Positions 25,995 through 33,838 of a stretch of DNA of 64,000 bases are shown one piece after another. The notes below the pieces were generated by a model that ran no database searches, was not told the DNA's origin, and saw nothing but the letters and a program-made list of their open reading frames with translations. The stretch lies in NCBI RefSeq assembly GCF_037024155.1, contig NZ_JAYKTS010000021.1:1-64000 (forward strand), in the 5' to 3' direction. How positions within the stretch are numbered: the first letter of the stretch is position 1; every line of letters starts with the position of its first letter. The translations under genes and the position numbers were made by a program. This DNA comes from Bacillus sp. 2205SS5-2. GTDB lineage: Bacteria > Bacillota > Bacilli > Bacillales > Bacillaceae_K.

Positions 25995-28598
25995 TTATAA
26001 CCTCGGATCAATCCCTTTCTCCTGCTTCACTTCAAACAATATATTGCTAACAATTTGTTGGTAGGCTTCTGCTTTTTGCTTCATGTCCTTCGAAGAATAC
26101 GACAGCATTTCTTGACCTAACTCATATTCTTTGATCGACGCTCTTAGCTTGGTTTTTGTGTTTTTTTGCTTGATCAGCTTGGCGTACTTGGCTGGAAATC
26201 GATAATCATAGCCGTACACAATACTTAAATATTCTTCATTCCGAACTTTCATGTACGGAGCAACGCCGGATTTTAGAACTTCGGGTTTTAGGACGACTCC
26301 CTCCATCCGCTTCTCTGTGGTTACTTGCTGAAAATAGTCCTCCGCTCTTTCTATATAGTCTGATTCAGAAAAATCAATCACGACATATTCATCCGTTGAG
26401 ACGAACGAAAAAAGTTCAGAAGTCGACTGAGACGGAATTTCTTCTTCGCCATTTTCGTAAATGATTTTCAGTAACGTAAACGGCTTATATTTCAGTGCTT
26501 CCTCTTGTCCATACCGTTCAATTTGTTCATGAAATACCTCATGTGCACGCAAATGCTCTTCAAGAGGCACAACCTTCTTCCCCGCGACAGTAACTTGTTT
26601 AAATACTTGATACGTCGCATTTCCGTATTTTTCGATCAGCTGTTTCTTGCTCATTTGCTGTTGATCTTTTTTATACGTTGTCGCTTCATAGCGATCTTTC
26701 AAGTACTGTAACTGTTGAGAGAATCCATGCTTCTGTAAATACGCAAGTTCCTTCTCTAAAGCGACATCAATGCTTCTAAACTGGCGCTGAATTAACCCAG
26801 ATCCGAGCGCACTCCAAGGTAACAACTCGCCGTCCAGAATCAATCGTTTTATTTTATTTTCTTTCATAAATGGAGAAAACTTTTTCAATAACTCTTCAAA
26901 AACTGATGTAAGTTCAAGGTCTTTGATTTTATACCCATTTCGGCTAATGGCGTAACACCCTGCAAGCTCCTGAGATAAATACAGATTGCAACGAGACCCC
27001 ATATATTTTGGTTGCAGAACGACCTTGTGTACACCTTGTTTTTTAAAATACCTTAGCCCTTGACGCAAGGATTCTAATTCATTATGCTCCACATCTTTAT
27101 CTGCTGGAGCCATTGTTCCAGAAATAAAATTCACTTTATGCTGCAGTGTATAGGCTAAGCGCTTCCGATCACTCTCATCCAACTCGCCCATATTTACTTC
27201 TGCTTTTTTACGTTTTATCAAACTCGGTAACGCTTCTTCTGTAAATCTTCCGTTTCCCAACGACTTCTGTGATTTAAAATAAGGTCTGCCTGCATTCAGC
27301 GTAACCGAAGAAAGCTGATTGCCATGTACACACCCTGTATCAATTGCCATTTTATTTTTCGTCTTCCATACCTCTTTCAAGGCCACATGCCCGAACAGAT
27401 GGTAAGGATGATTACCAATGGCTTCTTTCTCAACAAACTGCAGTTGCTCCTGAACAGGTTTCGTGCGGTCCAGTGCAAATTTCCGCTGCTTTTTCCGAGA
27501 TGTTCCATCGAGCTTGCCGATGTATTTCGTTGAACACGGCGCATGCGTAAGGTAGAATGATGACGTATTTCCTCCGACAAATCGGTAAAAATCCTTTGAC
27601 AAAGAGACAAGTTCCTGAAATTTATCATTCAACTCAGCATCTGCGATTAACACAGGAATCGAATCGAAAAAATTTCGTAGTAAGTCTGAATCAACTTGTT
27701 TTTTGTCAATGTTTCCAAGCAAATAGTTCGACACGAAATTTTCATGATTTCCTTTTACAAAATAAAACCACTTTTGATTTGTATACAAGAATTCAATAAT
27801 CCCACTAGTATTCGCGCCTTTGTCAATCCAATCACCAATGAGCACGACTCGTTGATTTTTGGTAATTTCAGTAGCTTCCATTATATTTCCTTCGATTGAA
27901 AAACCATGCTTTCGAAGCAATTCTTTCAGCTCATCTACCTTCTCATGAACATCCCCAATGACAATATATTGATACTTTTTTGGCAGGAAATGTTCTTTGT
28001 ATATCGCCTGATCCGCAATCTCTACGATATAATTCGGATTCGGACTTTGGCGGTCTACATCATAAAAATCCTTTTCGCGAACTTTATGAATTCGTTTATA
28101 CGTTGACCGGGACAGTTGCTTTAATACTTCTCGTTTTAACCGCGTCAAATGATTGGTAATGATTCTTTTAGAACAATCAGAAGAATAATAGTCCTCTCGT
28201 TGCTTGTAATCGAAGACGATTGCTTCGACGTTATAACGATGCTCCTTGGAAATCTGCAGTACTTTTTCACGAAAATCCTCGGATAAACCAATCGTATCAA
28301 GTACTACAAAATCTGCATTGATTGGAAAAGAAGTGACGGCTTTCAATTGTTCAAACAAGATGTGAAATGCCTGTCCACTGCTTTCGAGCATAATAGAATC
28401 ATGTTTATGATAGTCATACCCTAAGAGGTTTTGCCGTATATCATCAGAAGAAATATACTGTACATTGGAACGATACCCTGTTTCTGCATCGAAGTCTTGG
28501 AGCTGTGGAAGAAGAATTTGTTTGGCAAACGTCGTTTTTCCTGATTCGGTTGGACCCACTAACAGAAAAATGGTATGAATATTCGTTGTAAGCTTCAT
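25995..28598 (-). CDS. pnkp: Bacterial Pnkp: RNA-repair kinase-phosphatase with ligase-like domain
   Basis: An 867-residue three-domain RNA-repair enzyme. The N-terminal 5'-OH polynucleotide kinase has the P-loop GPTESGKT at 15-22. The central 2',3' phosphatase is a binuclear metallophosphoesterase with IGDVHEK at 214-220, IGDWIDKGA at 254-262, KGNHEN at 282-287, THAP at 351-354 and the GHV histidine at 403-405. The C-terminal domain is an adenylyltransferase with K531 in KYMGSR, LDGELLPW (588-595) and MEGVVLKPE. Pnkp heals the broken ends of cleaved RNA and, with Hen1, seals them. The ATG overlaps the hen1 stop by 4 bp, implying translational coupling. Confidence 0.9.
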   Translation of the reverse strand: MKLTTNIHTIFLLVGPTESGKTTFAKQILLPQLQDFDAETGYRSNVQYISSDDIRQNLLGYDYHKHDSIMLESSGQAFHILFEQLKAVTSFPINADFVVLDTIGLSEDFREKVLQISKEHRYNVEAIVFDYKQREDYYSSDCSKRIITNHLTRLKREVLKQLSRSTYKRIHKVREKDFYDVDRQSPNPNYIVEIADQAIYKEHFLPKKYQYIVIGDVHEKVDELKELLRKHGFSIEGNIMEATEITKNQRVVLIGDWIDKGANTSGIIEFLYTNQKWFYFVKGNHENFVSNYLLGNIDKKQVDSDLLRNFFDSIPVLIADAELNDKFQELVSLSKDFYRFVGGNTSSFYLTHAPCSTKYIGKLDGTSRKKQRKFALDRTKPVQEQLQFVEKEAIGNHPYHLFGHVALKEVWKTKNKMAIDTGCVHGNQLSSVTLNAGRPYFKSQKSLGNGRFTEEALPSLIKRKKAEVNMGELDESDRKRLAYTLQHKVNFISGTMAPADKDVEHNELESLRQGLRYFKKQGVHKVVLQPKYMGSRCNLYLSQELAGCYAISRNGYKIKDLELTSVFEELLKKFSPFMKENKIKRLILDGELLPWSALGSGLIQRQFRSIDVALEKELAYLQKHGFSQQLQYLKDRYEATTYKKDQQQMSKKQLIEKYGNATYQVFKQVTVAGKKVVPLEEHLRAHEVFHEQIERYGQEEALKYKPFTLLKIIYENGEEEIPSQSTSELFSFVSTDEYVVIDFSESDYIERAEDYFQQVTTEKRMEGVVLKPEVLKSGVAPYMKVRNEEYLSIVYGYDYRFPAKYAKLIKQKNTKTKLRASIKEYELGQEMLSYSSKDMKQKAEAYQQIVSNILFEVKQEKGIDPRL

Positions 28599-29869
28599 GT
28601 TTTTTCACCTCGTGCTTTCACTAAAACTCCTTGTGTAGTTGAAATTCCGTTCACTTTATCTCCAATCGCTAAAAACTCCAGATCCACGCCATAGTTTTGT
28701 AATATGGTGTTCATCCACGCTTGAAATTCCTCCGACCCCATTTCCCAATCATGATCATGGTGACGGTAGTCGTCTAACACATAAAATTGGTTGAAATCGT
28801 GATTGGGAGTCGTAATTATTAATGAATCAAACTGAATTGATTTCAGAATCGATTGGATTAATGATGCGGCTTTTTCTTTGGGCATATGCTCTATCACTTC
28901 TGACACAATCACATCCACCACTTCGCCGTTATACACTTCGAGAAACGATGCTAATGAAGCGTAGGGGTAAACATTTTCGCAATCATTTTTATCAAGCTTG
29001 ACTTGCAGGGTCCCCAATACCTCTTTATCTATATCAATAGCATAATAGTCGTTGTCTCCAATTTTTCGGGAAAATGGAACGGCATAATAGCCTTCACCAC
29101 AGCCAATATCAATGATGGATTTCGAAAACGGCAATAAGCCTTCTACAAAAGATCGGCGCTGATAGGCCGTGTTTCCGAAAGCAAACTGAATCTCGTACCG
29201 ATCCGATTGCTCCAGCTCGCCGTGATACTGTTGAAATAGCTTCTTACTGAATAAGGCCTTTTGAACAAAAAGATAGCGAATAAAATAGGGTGCATCTAGT
29301 GCCTTCATCTGTGATAGATACTTTTCAATTAACTTCCCAGATACATCCACATACTCCTTGCCAGTTAGAGCTAAAAACAACAACAGCAAATTGGCAACAT
29401 TCAGTAGATCATATAAACCCTTTTCAGTTACTATTTTCAAAGCATAATTTTTATGAACCTCATGATGAATATCAAATACATATCCGGCAAAATAGTTGCT
29501 AAATAATTCGATATAATGCGCATGTTCGATATGTATAAACGGAATATAAAGCTCATGCGTGTACCCATTTACATCCTGCTCTTGCCGTTCCTTCTGCGCA
29601 GATGAAAGAAATTCACTCAGTGCATTCATTGGAAACAGTGCCGTATTATAGCGAGAAACATTTAAATATTCAAATGTTTCTTCTATATTCTCTTGATACG
29701 AAATCTCATTATCGGCATCCTTGAAATAAATATTGTAGGTCTGTTCATCTGAATACCAACCATGAGCCAACCCTTTACGGATTGGTTTTATAATCATTCC
29801 ACTGTCTGGATTCTTTTTGATAAGATACGAAAAATGCGGATTCGTAGACTTCACTTGTAATATTGCCAA
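28595..29869 (-). CDS. hen1: Bacterial Hen1: RNA 3'-terminal ribose 2'-O-methyltransferase
   Basis: A 424-residue two-part protein. Residues 1-~235 form the bacterial-specific N-terminal half that supports Pnkp ligation. The C-terminal methyltransferase has SAM motif DIGCGEGYY at 254-262, the metal motif SEVIEHM with E324, E327 and H328, TTPNHDFN at 353-360, and the histidine-rich YRHHDHDWE at 368-376 that completes the metal site. Hen1 methylates the 2'-OH at the cleavage site, so the repaired RNA resists a second cut by ribotoxins. The start is a TTG at 29869 with AGGGGTG upstream. It heads the hen1-pnkp operon. Confidence 0.9.
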   Translation of the reverse strand: MAILQVKSTNPHFSYLIKKNPDSGMIIKPIRKGLAHGWYSDEQTYNIYFKDADNEISYQENIEETFEYLNVSRYNTALFPMNALSEFLSSAQKERQEQDVNGYTHELYIPFIHIEHAHYIELFSNYFAGYVFDIHHEVHKNYALKIVTEKGLYDLLNVANLLLLFLALTGKEYVDVSGKLIEKYLSQMKALDAPYFIRYLFVQKALFSKKLFQQYHGELEQSDRYEIQFAFGNTAYQRRSFVEGLLPFSKSIIDIGCGEGYYAVPFSRKIGDNDYYAIDIDKEVLGTLQVKLDKNDCENVYPYASLASFLEVYNGEVVDVIVSEVIEHMPKEKAASLIQSILKSIQFDSLIITTPNHDFNQFYVLDDYRHHDHDWEMGSEEFQAWMNTILQNYGVDLEFLAIGDKVNGISTTQGVLVKARGEKT

Positions 29870-29904
29870 TGGTTATCACCCCTATCGGAAATTGCACCTA
29901 GGGC

Positions 29905-29957
29905 AACCATAGGGACAGTCCCTCTGGTTCGCTACCAAGGGGACTGTCCCTATGGTT
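29905..29957. repeat. Two adjacent 25-bp palindromes
   Basis: Palindromes at 29905-29929 and 29933-29957 share AACCATAGGGAC/GTCCCTATGGTT arms around a single central base. They also pair with each other into one long hairpin. It lies between tetR and hen1 and may act as a terminator. A third copy is at 32860-32884. Confidence 0.65.
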
Positions 29958-29967
29958 ACACCTATGG

Positions 29968-30603
29968 TTACTTTTTATACACGCCAAATTTAATCAGATC
30001 AATATAATCATCTATTTCAGCGATCATTAATTTTTGAAGATTCTCAAAGCTGGCTTCATTTGTTTTGAATAATGCAGTGTATTTAGTCGACACTTGCTGA
30101 AGAGCCAGAGTCGATAATTGAATAACTTTATCTGGGTCAACGAATTCCCTAAGAAGAGATTTATCGAGCATTTTACTTAAAAAATCTTCACTATAATCGT
30201 CTACATTTTGTTGAAGCAATTTTTTCATATCTTCTTCCATTCCAGCAGGTGGCTGCAAAAGGGCGATTGAAGCTAATTTCATCTCCTGTTCATATTGTAA
30301 ACTAACCCGTTGTTTGATCAACACGACTTCCTTCATTCGCTCAAAAAAATCCTCTGATTGAACTTGTTTAACAGCTTCCATGATCTGATCGCCAATGAAT
30401 GTTCGCAGGTAATTTACTACATACAAATAGAGATTCTTTTTATTTTTAAAATAATGAAAGAGGATTCCTTTGGAGATTCCAGCACGATTTGTAATTCTGT
30501 CTGTCGATGTTTTTTCGAAACCATTTTTAGCGAATTCTTCAATACAAACAGAAAGAATATGTTCCTTCTTATCTTGAGCTAGTTTTTCAAAAGCAGAATA
30601 CAA
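29968..30603 (-). CDS. TetR-family repressor of the adjacent ABC exporter
   Basis: A 211-residue regulator. The N-terminal helix-turn-helix reads KKEHILSVCIEEFAKNGFEK, then TSTDRITNRAGISKGILFHY and FKNKKNLYLYVV, which is the standard TetR DNA-binding domain. The larger helical C-terminal part is a ligand/dimer domain without a known signature. The start is a TTG at 30603 with GAGGTG eight bases upstream; a GTG three codons earlier overlaps that SD. It lies downstream of the ABC permease, separated only by MITE copy 10, and very likely binds the two TTGACTNNNNAGTCAA sites before the ATPase gene. Inducer unknown. Confidence 0.82.
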   Translation of the reverse strand: MYSAFEKLAQDKKEHILSVCIEEFAKNGFEKTSTDRITNRAGISKGILFHYFKNKKNLYLYVVNYLRTFIGDQIMEAVKQVQSEDFFERMKEVVLIKQRVSLQYEQEMKLASIALLQPPAGMEEDMKKLLQQNVDDYSEDFLSKMLDKSLLREFVDPDKVIQLSTLALQQVSTKYTALFKTNEASFENLQKLMIAEIDDYIDLIKFGVYKK

Positions 30604-30638
30604 TGTGTACACCTCAGTAAAATTATTTCATTCTTTTA

Positions 30639-30798
30639 GGCTGTTTTCGCAAAGATTGTTGCTTTTCGAACCAGTCTATAAACTGTGATATAGCTTTGTT
30701 TCGGGCATCATTTCGTATATATTTGATGGAAATCAACGTGAAATGGGAGATTTAATCAAAAATCAGGTGAAATAGCCACAATGTATACGAAATGAGCC
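30639..30798 (+). mobile_element. MITE copy 10, inserted between the ABC permease gene and tetR
   Basis: Full-length copy: GGCTGTTTTCGCAAAGATTG at 30639 and ACAATGTATACGAAATGAGCC ending 30798. Flanks TTCTTTTA and TTCTATTA match at 7 of 8; the right one contains the stop codon of the permease gene. Confidence 0.8.
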
Positions 30799-30803
30799 TT
30801 CTA

Positions 30804-31598
30804 TTAAACAGCAATATCCTTCCGTTGATAAATAAAGTAAGCTAAACAAAGACTGATGACACTTAAGAGGATCATGATAACTACGAACAATGGGTTAATC
30901 GCATTTTGTGTAATAATTTCCCCAGCATCTACGTATTTAAACAAACTTGCAAACTTCAATGGTTCTAGGTCTTCTGAAATACCCGTCATAATACTGAAAA
31001 AGTAGGACATAAACACTAATCCGAGCGAGATGGAAGTGATGGTTCGCGTTTTCTTCATTAATACCGATAAGAGGAATCCAACACTAGCAAATGATACATG
31101 CAGCAGGATCGTGCCAATTACTAGTAAAAAGAAACTCTTATATGGCACCTTGTCATCCGAAAATCCAAACCCAATCAAGCTCGTTATCGTAGAAATAGTA
31201 TTAAAAATCAAGATGTTAGCCAGGATAACCAATAGCTTCTCTGTTAATATTCTCGACCTCATCACAGGCTTTGATAATAAAAATTCAATCGTTTTTTCAT
31301 TTTCCTCCTTCGCAATCATCGAAGAAGCTAACATAACTACATAAATACTACCAAGAAGTGTAGTATACAAATGAATTTGTAATCCGTAATAGCCAATAAG
31401 GGATCCCATATTTAGTCGATCCATTCCAAGTGCTTTTTGAAATGATTCAGGGTAGGCACTTAACAACTCAGTCATGGATTCTTGGTTTTGTGAAAATTGA
31501 GGATAGATGCTCAGTATCATCAGAATGATTCCACTTAAAATGACACTCCATATGATTAAGGCTTTTGAATTTTTTAGCATTTCTCGTTTAAAGATCAT
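30804..31598 (-). CDS. ABC exporter permease (ABC-2 type)
   Basis: A 264-residue membrane protein with six helices. The first is at about 17-34 (ALIIWSVILSGIILMILSIY), then after an extracellular segment come five more, including IHLYTTLLGSIYVVMLASSM, ILVILANILIFNTISTITSL and PLFVVIMILLSVISLCLAYF. The cytoplasmic EENEKTIEFLLSKPVMRSRI motif is the usual coupling helix of ABC-2 permeases. It pairs with the ATPase gene that overlaps its upstream end. The true ATG at 31598 follows GGGAGG, 18 bases inside the open frame. The exported substrate (drug, peptide or lipid) is unknown. Confidence 0.82.
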   Translation of the reverse strand: MIFKREMLKNSKALIIWSVILSGIILMILSIYPQFSQNQESMTELLSAYPESFQKALGMDRLNMGSLIGYYGLQIHLYTTLLGSIYVVMLASSMIAKEENEKTIEFLLSKPVMRSRILTEKLLVILANILIFNTISTITSLIGFGFSDDKVPYKSFFLLVIGTILLHVSFASVGFLLSVLMKKTRTITSISLGLVFMSYFFSIMTGISEDLEPLKFASLFKYVDAGEIITQNAINPLFVVIMILLSVISLCLAYFIYQRKDIAV

Positions 31599-31612
31599 GA
31601 AATTTCCTCCCT

Positions 31613-32479
31613 TCACTCGTAATAGTGGATGAACACTTCTTCTAGACTGGGTTCTTCGATGAGGATGTCCTTGACTTCAATCGAGCTCAAATAGTTGAAT
31701 AAAACAGTTAAGTCACCGTTATAGGTTAAAATGATCTCATCTTTCATTTGTTCTTTTTGAATGACGCCTTCTAGAGGAAATTCAGGATTTCCTTCCACAT
31801 GCACGGTAATATTTTTCAAACTGGATTTCATTAGTGTTTCGATATTCTCAACCTTTACAAGCTTCCCTTCCTTAATAATCCCGACCCGGTCACATACCTT
31901 TTGGACTTCACTCAGAATGTGAGACGAGAAGAAAATCGAAGTTCCTTTCTCTCGTTCAGCTTGTAGTAGTTCGAAAAACAGCTTTTGAATTAAGGGATCT
32001 AGTCCACCAGTCGGCTCGTCTAATATGAGCAGCTTCGGTTCATGCAAAAGCGCTTGAATAATGCCAACTTTTTTACGATTTCCAAATGATAAATCCTCAA
32101 TTTTTCGATTCAGTTCCAGTTGAAGGATATTCGCTAGCTCATCAATGCGCTTTTCATTTTCATATTCATAAAATTTCGCTGAATACTTCAGTAAGTCCAT
32201 TGCCTTCATATCATCATAGTAATGAACCTCTGAGGGGAGATAGCCAACTAACTTTTTTATTGCTCTTGTATCAGTGACAATGTCTAGATCGAAAATTTTG
32301 CCACTGCCACTTGTCGGATGAATGAAATTAAGCAATGTTCGAATCGTCGTGCTTTTCCCTGCTCCGTTGGGGCCGATAAATCCAAATATTTCACCTTTGT
32401 CCACATGAAACGAAACATCCTCGATTCCCTTACTTTTTTTATAGTACTTCGTTAATGATTGGACCTCAATCGCTTTCAT
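31613..32479 (-). CDS. ABC exporter ATP-binding subunit
   Basis: A 288-residue ABC ATPase. Walker A is GPNGAGKST, the Q-loop region is KKLVGYLPSEVHYYDD, the signature is a divergent LSFGNRKKVGI, Walker B is KLLILDEPTGGLDP and the switch histidine is in FSSHILSEV. A short C-terminal extension follows. This is the DRA/YhaQ-like class that works with ABC-2 permeases to export drugs or antimicrobial peptides. The ATG at 32479 has GAAGGAGG upstream. First gene of a unit containing the permease and, before MITE insertion, probably tetR; repression through the two operators just upstream is expected. Confidence 0.88.
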   Translation of the reverse strand: MKAIEVQSLTKYYKKSKGIEDVSFHVDKGEIFGFIGPNGAGKSTTIRTLLNFIHPTSGSGKIFDLDIVTDTRAIKKLVGYLPSEVHYYDDMKAMDLLKYSAKFYEYENEKRIDELANILQLELNRKIEDLSFGNRKKVGIIQALLHEPKLLILDEPTGGLDPLIQKLFFELLQAEREKGTSIFFSSHILSEVQKVCDRVGIIKEGKLVKVENIETLMKSSLKNITVHVEGNPEFPLEGVIQKEQMKDEIILTYNGDLTVLFNYLSSIEVKDILIEEPSLEEVFIHYYE

Positions 32480-32508
32480 ACGCGTACTACCTCCTTCAAT
32501 CACATTCA

Positions 32509-32524
32509 TTGACTGGTGAGTCAA
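32509..32524. promoter_or_regulatory. TetR operator 1
   Basis: TTGACTGGTGAGTCAA, perfect 6-bp arms with a 4-bp spacer, lies just downstream of the expected transcription start of the ABC operon. Confidence 0.75.
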
Positions 32525-32528
32525 CACC

Positions 32529-32558
32529 AGTATACGCCCTCATTGACTCGCTAGTCAA
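32529..32558 (-). promoter_or_regulatory. Promoter of the ABC exporter operon
   Basis: On the minus strand -35 TTGACT (32553-32558) and -10 TATACT (32529-32534) are 18 bp apart. The -35 is part of operator 2. Confidence 0.7.
32543..32558. promoter_or_regulatory. TetR operator 2
   Basis: TTGACTCGCTAGTCAA is a second perfect inverted repeat with the same half-sites as operator 1, overlapping the -35 box. Two sites bracketing the promoter are a classic repression layout. Confidence 0.75.
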
Positions 32559-32679
32559 TAGTGTGCTAGAAAATTATTATGTACTGAAAAAAATGCTTCC
32601 ATCTCCCCTTCTTACAACGCCTTGGCATCCAACAAAAAGAAGTCGTTTGTCAAAAGTGAACATCATTTCTATTCCACTA

Positions 32680-32725
32680 AAAAAACCCATTCGAAGAGAA
32701 AAAATACACTAGCGAGTGGGTTTTT
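32680..32725. terminator. Hairpin terminator
   Basis: AAAAAACCCATTCG pairs with CGAGTGGGTTTTT. It lies in the gap between the divergent-side ABC promoter and the DUF2935 gene end; the plus-strand reading has a T-run. No plus-strand gene precedes it. Confidence 0.6.
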
Positions 32726-32859
32726 AATTATATTTAAGCTGTAAATGTATTGCCTAGATTGTTATTCTTCAAGACATATTGATTTTTTCCTCCGAACTTA
32801 TTCCTTAATCATGAATTCAAACTTCCTCCGTGTTGGTCAATGAACTCTTTCAACAAGGA

Positions 32860-32884
32860 AACCAGAGGGACTGTCCCTCTGGTT
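32860..32884. repeat. Perfect 25-bp palindrome
   Basis: AACCAGAGGGAC and GTCCCTCTGGTT flank one central T. It is the same family as the pair at 29905-29957 and sits just past the stop of the DUF2935 gene, so it may serve as its terminator. Confidence 0.65.
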
Positions 32885-32892
32885 CCCGAAGT

Positions 32893-33717
32893 TCACTCTC
32901 TGACGGTTGGTTTTATTAATGAACACGGAGGATATTGAATGGTTGGAGCATAGAAAGAAAGTTTCCTCATAAAGTAACAGGCCTCTGGAAAATGATGCTC
33001 CAGGAATCTTAAGGACGACTGATTAATCAGTTCATCATCATTATAGAGATGTAACACTTCGGCCACCAGTTGATTAAATTGAACTACCGCCACAGATACC
33101 TCATAAGCAAATCTCATTTGAATAGGGAATCCAGGTTGAGTAAAATGTAAATATCCTTCGATTGAACTATTCTTCACGATAAATTGGGAAAACTGTCCTT
33201 TTAACGCAATCGCTCTTTCGATTAAATCAAATTCTACCCCGTCAAGCAGTCGGATTAGCAAAGCCGCATGCCCTAGCTGATCTTCTAGCCACAAACTTAA
33301 TAAATCTACAAGAGATAATGGAGAATAAGCTTTTCCCTGCACATAGCTAGTCAATATCCGTAAATATTCATTATTCTCTGCTAATGTTCCATTTAAGTAA
33401 GAAGGAGATAAATTCAAATTCACCTTATTGTATAACCGAAGATTTAATAAATTCCCTTCAAACAAATAATAATTATACGAAACCTGATTGGCCCGTTTTG
33501 ACAATTCTACCATTGCTGGTGAGTCGAGTTCGGCATCTCTAGCAACTCCCTTTAACTCTCCCTCTACTTGATCAAACCAATTAATATACTGTTGAGCCTG
33601 ATTCACCCACTTCACTTCTTCAGGAGACAAATAATCCCTGATAAAGTAGGCATGATCTTTTAATATCGCCAACCAAAACTGGTGTTCCTCCCAAGCCGTA
33701 ATCGGTACATATGCCAC
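32893..33717 (-). CDS. DUF2935 helical protein
   Basis: A 274-residue protein made of two similar four-helix units. The opening WEEHQFWLAILKDHAYFIRD and the later LWLEDQLGHAALLIRLLDGV have the W/L-E-x-H/Q and D-H patterns of DUF2935, whose structure is a helical bundle with likely metal-binding acidic and histidine residues. Function is unknown; homologues are mostly in spore formers. The GTG start at 33717 is preceded by AAGGAGGG. It is divergent from Ger operon 1, with ~120 bp shared intergenic space. Confidence 0.8.
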   Translation of the reverse strand: MAYVPITAWEEHQFWLAILKDHAYFIRDYLSPEEVKWVNQAQQYINWFDQVEGELKGVARDAELDSPAMVELSKRANQVSYNYYLFEGNLLNLRLYNKVNLNLSPSYLNGTLAENNEYLRILTSYVQGKAYSPLSLVDLLSLWLEDQLGHAALLIRLLDGVEFDLIERAIALKGQFSQFIVKNSSIEGYLHFTQPGFPIQMRFAYEVSVAVVQFNQLVAEVLHLYNDDELINQSSLRFLEHHFPEACYFMRKLSFYAPTIQYPPCSLIKPTVRE

Positions 33718-33838
33718 TGTATTCGCCCTCCTTCTTCGCTCTTTTTTAACTTTATTACTTTAAATGCAGCTTCATACCAAGAATAAAAAAACCTTTATAG
33801 TAAAGAATATTTTTAAACTCTTTAAAAGAGGTCTTACA

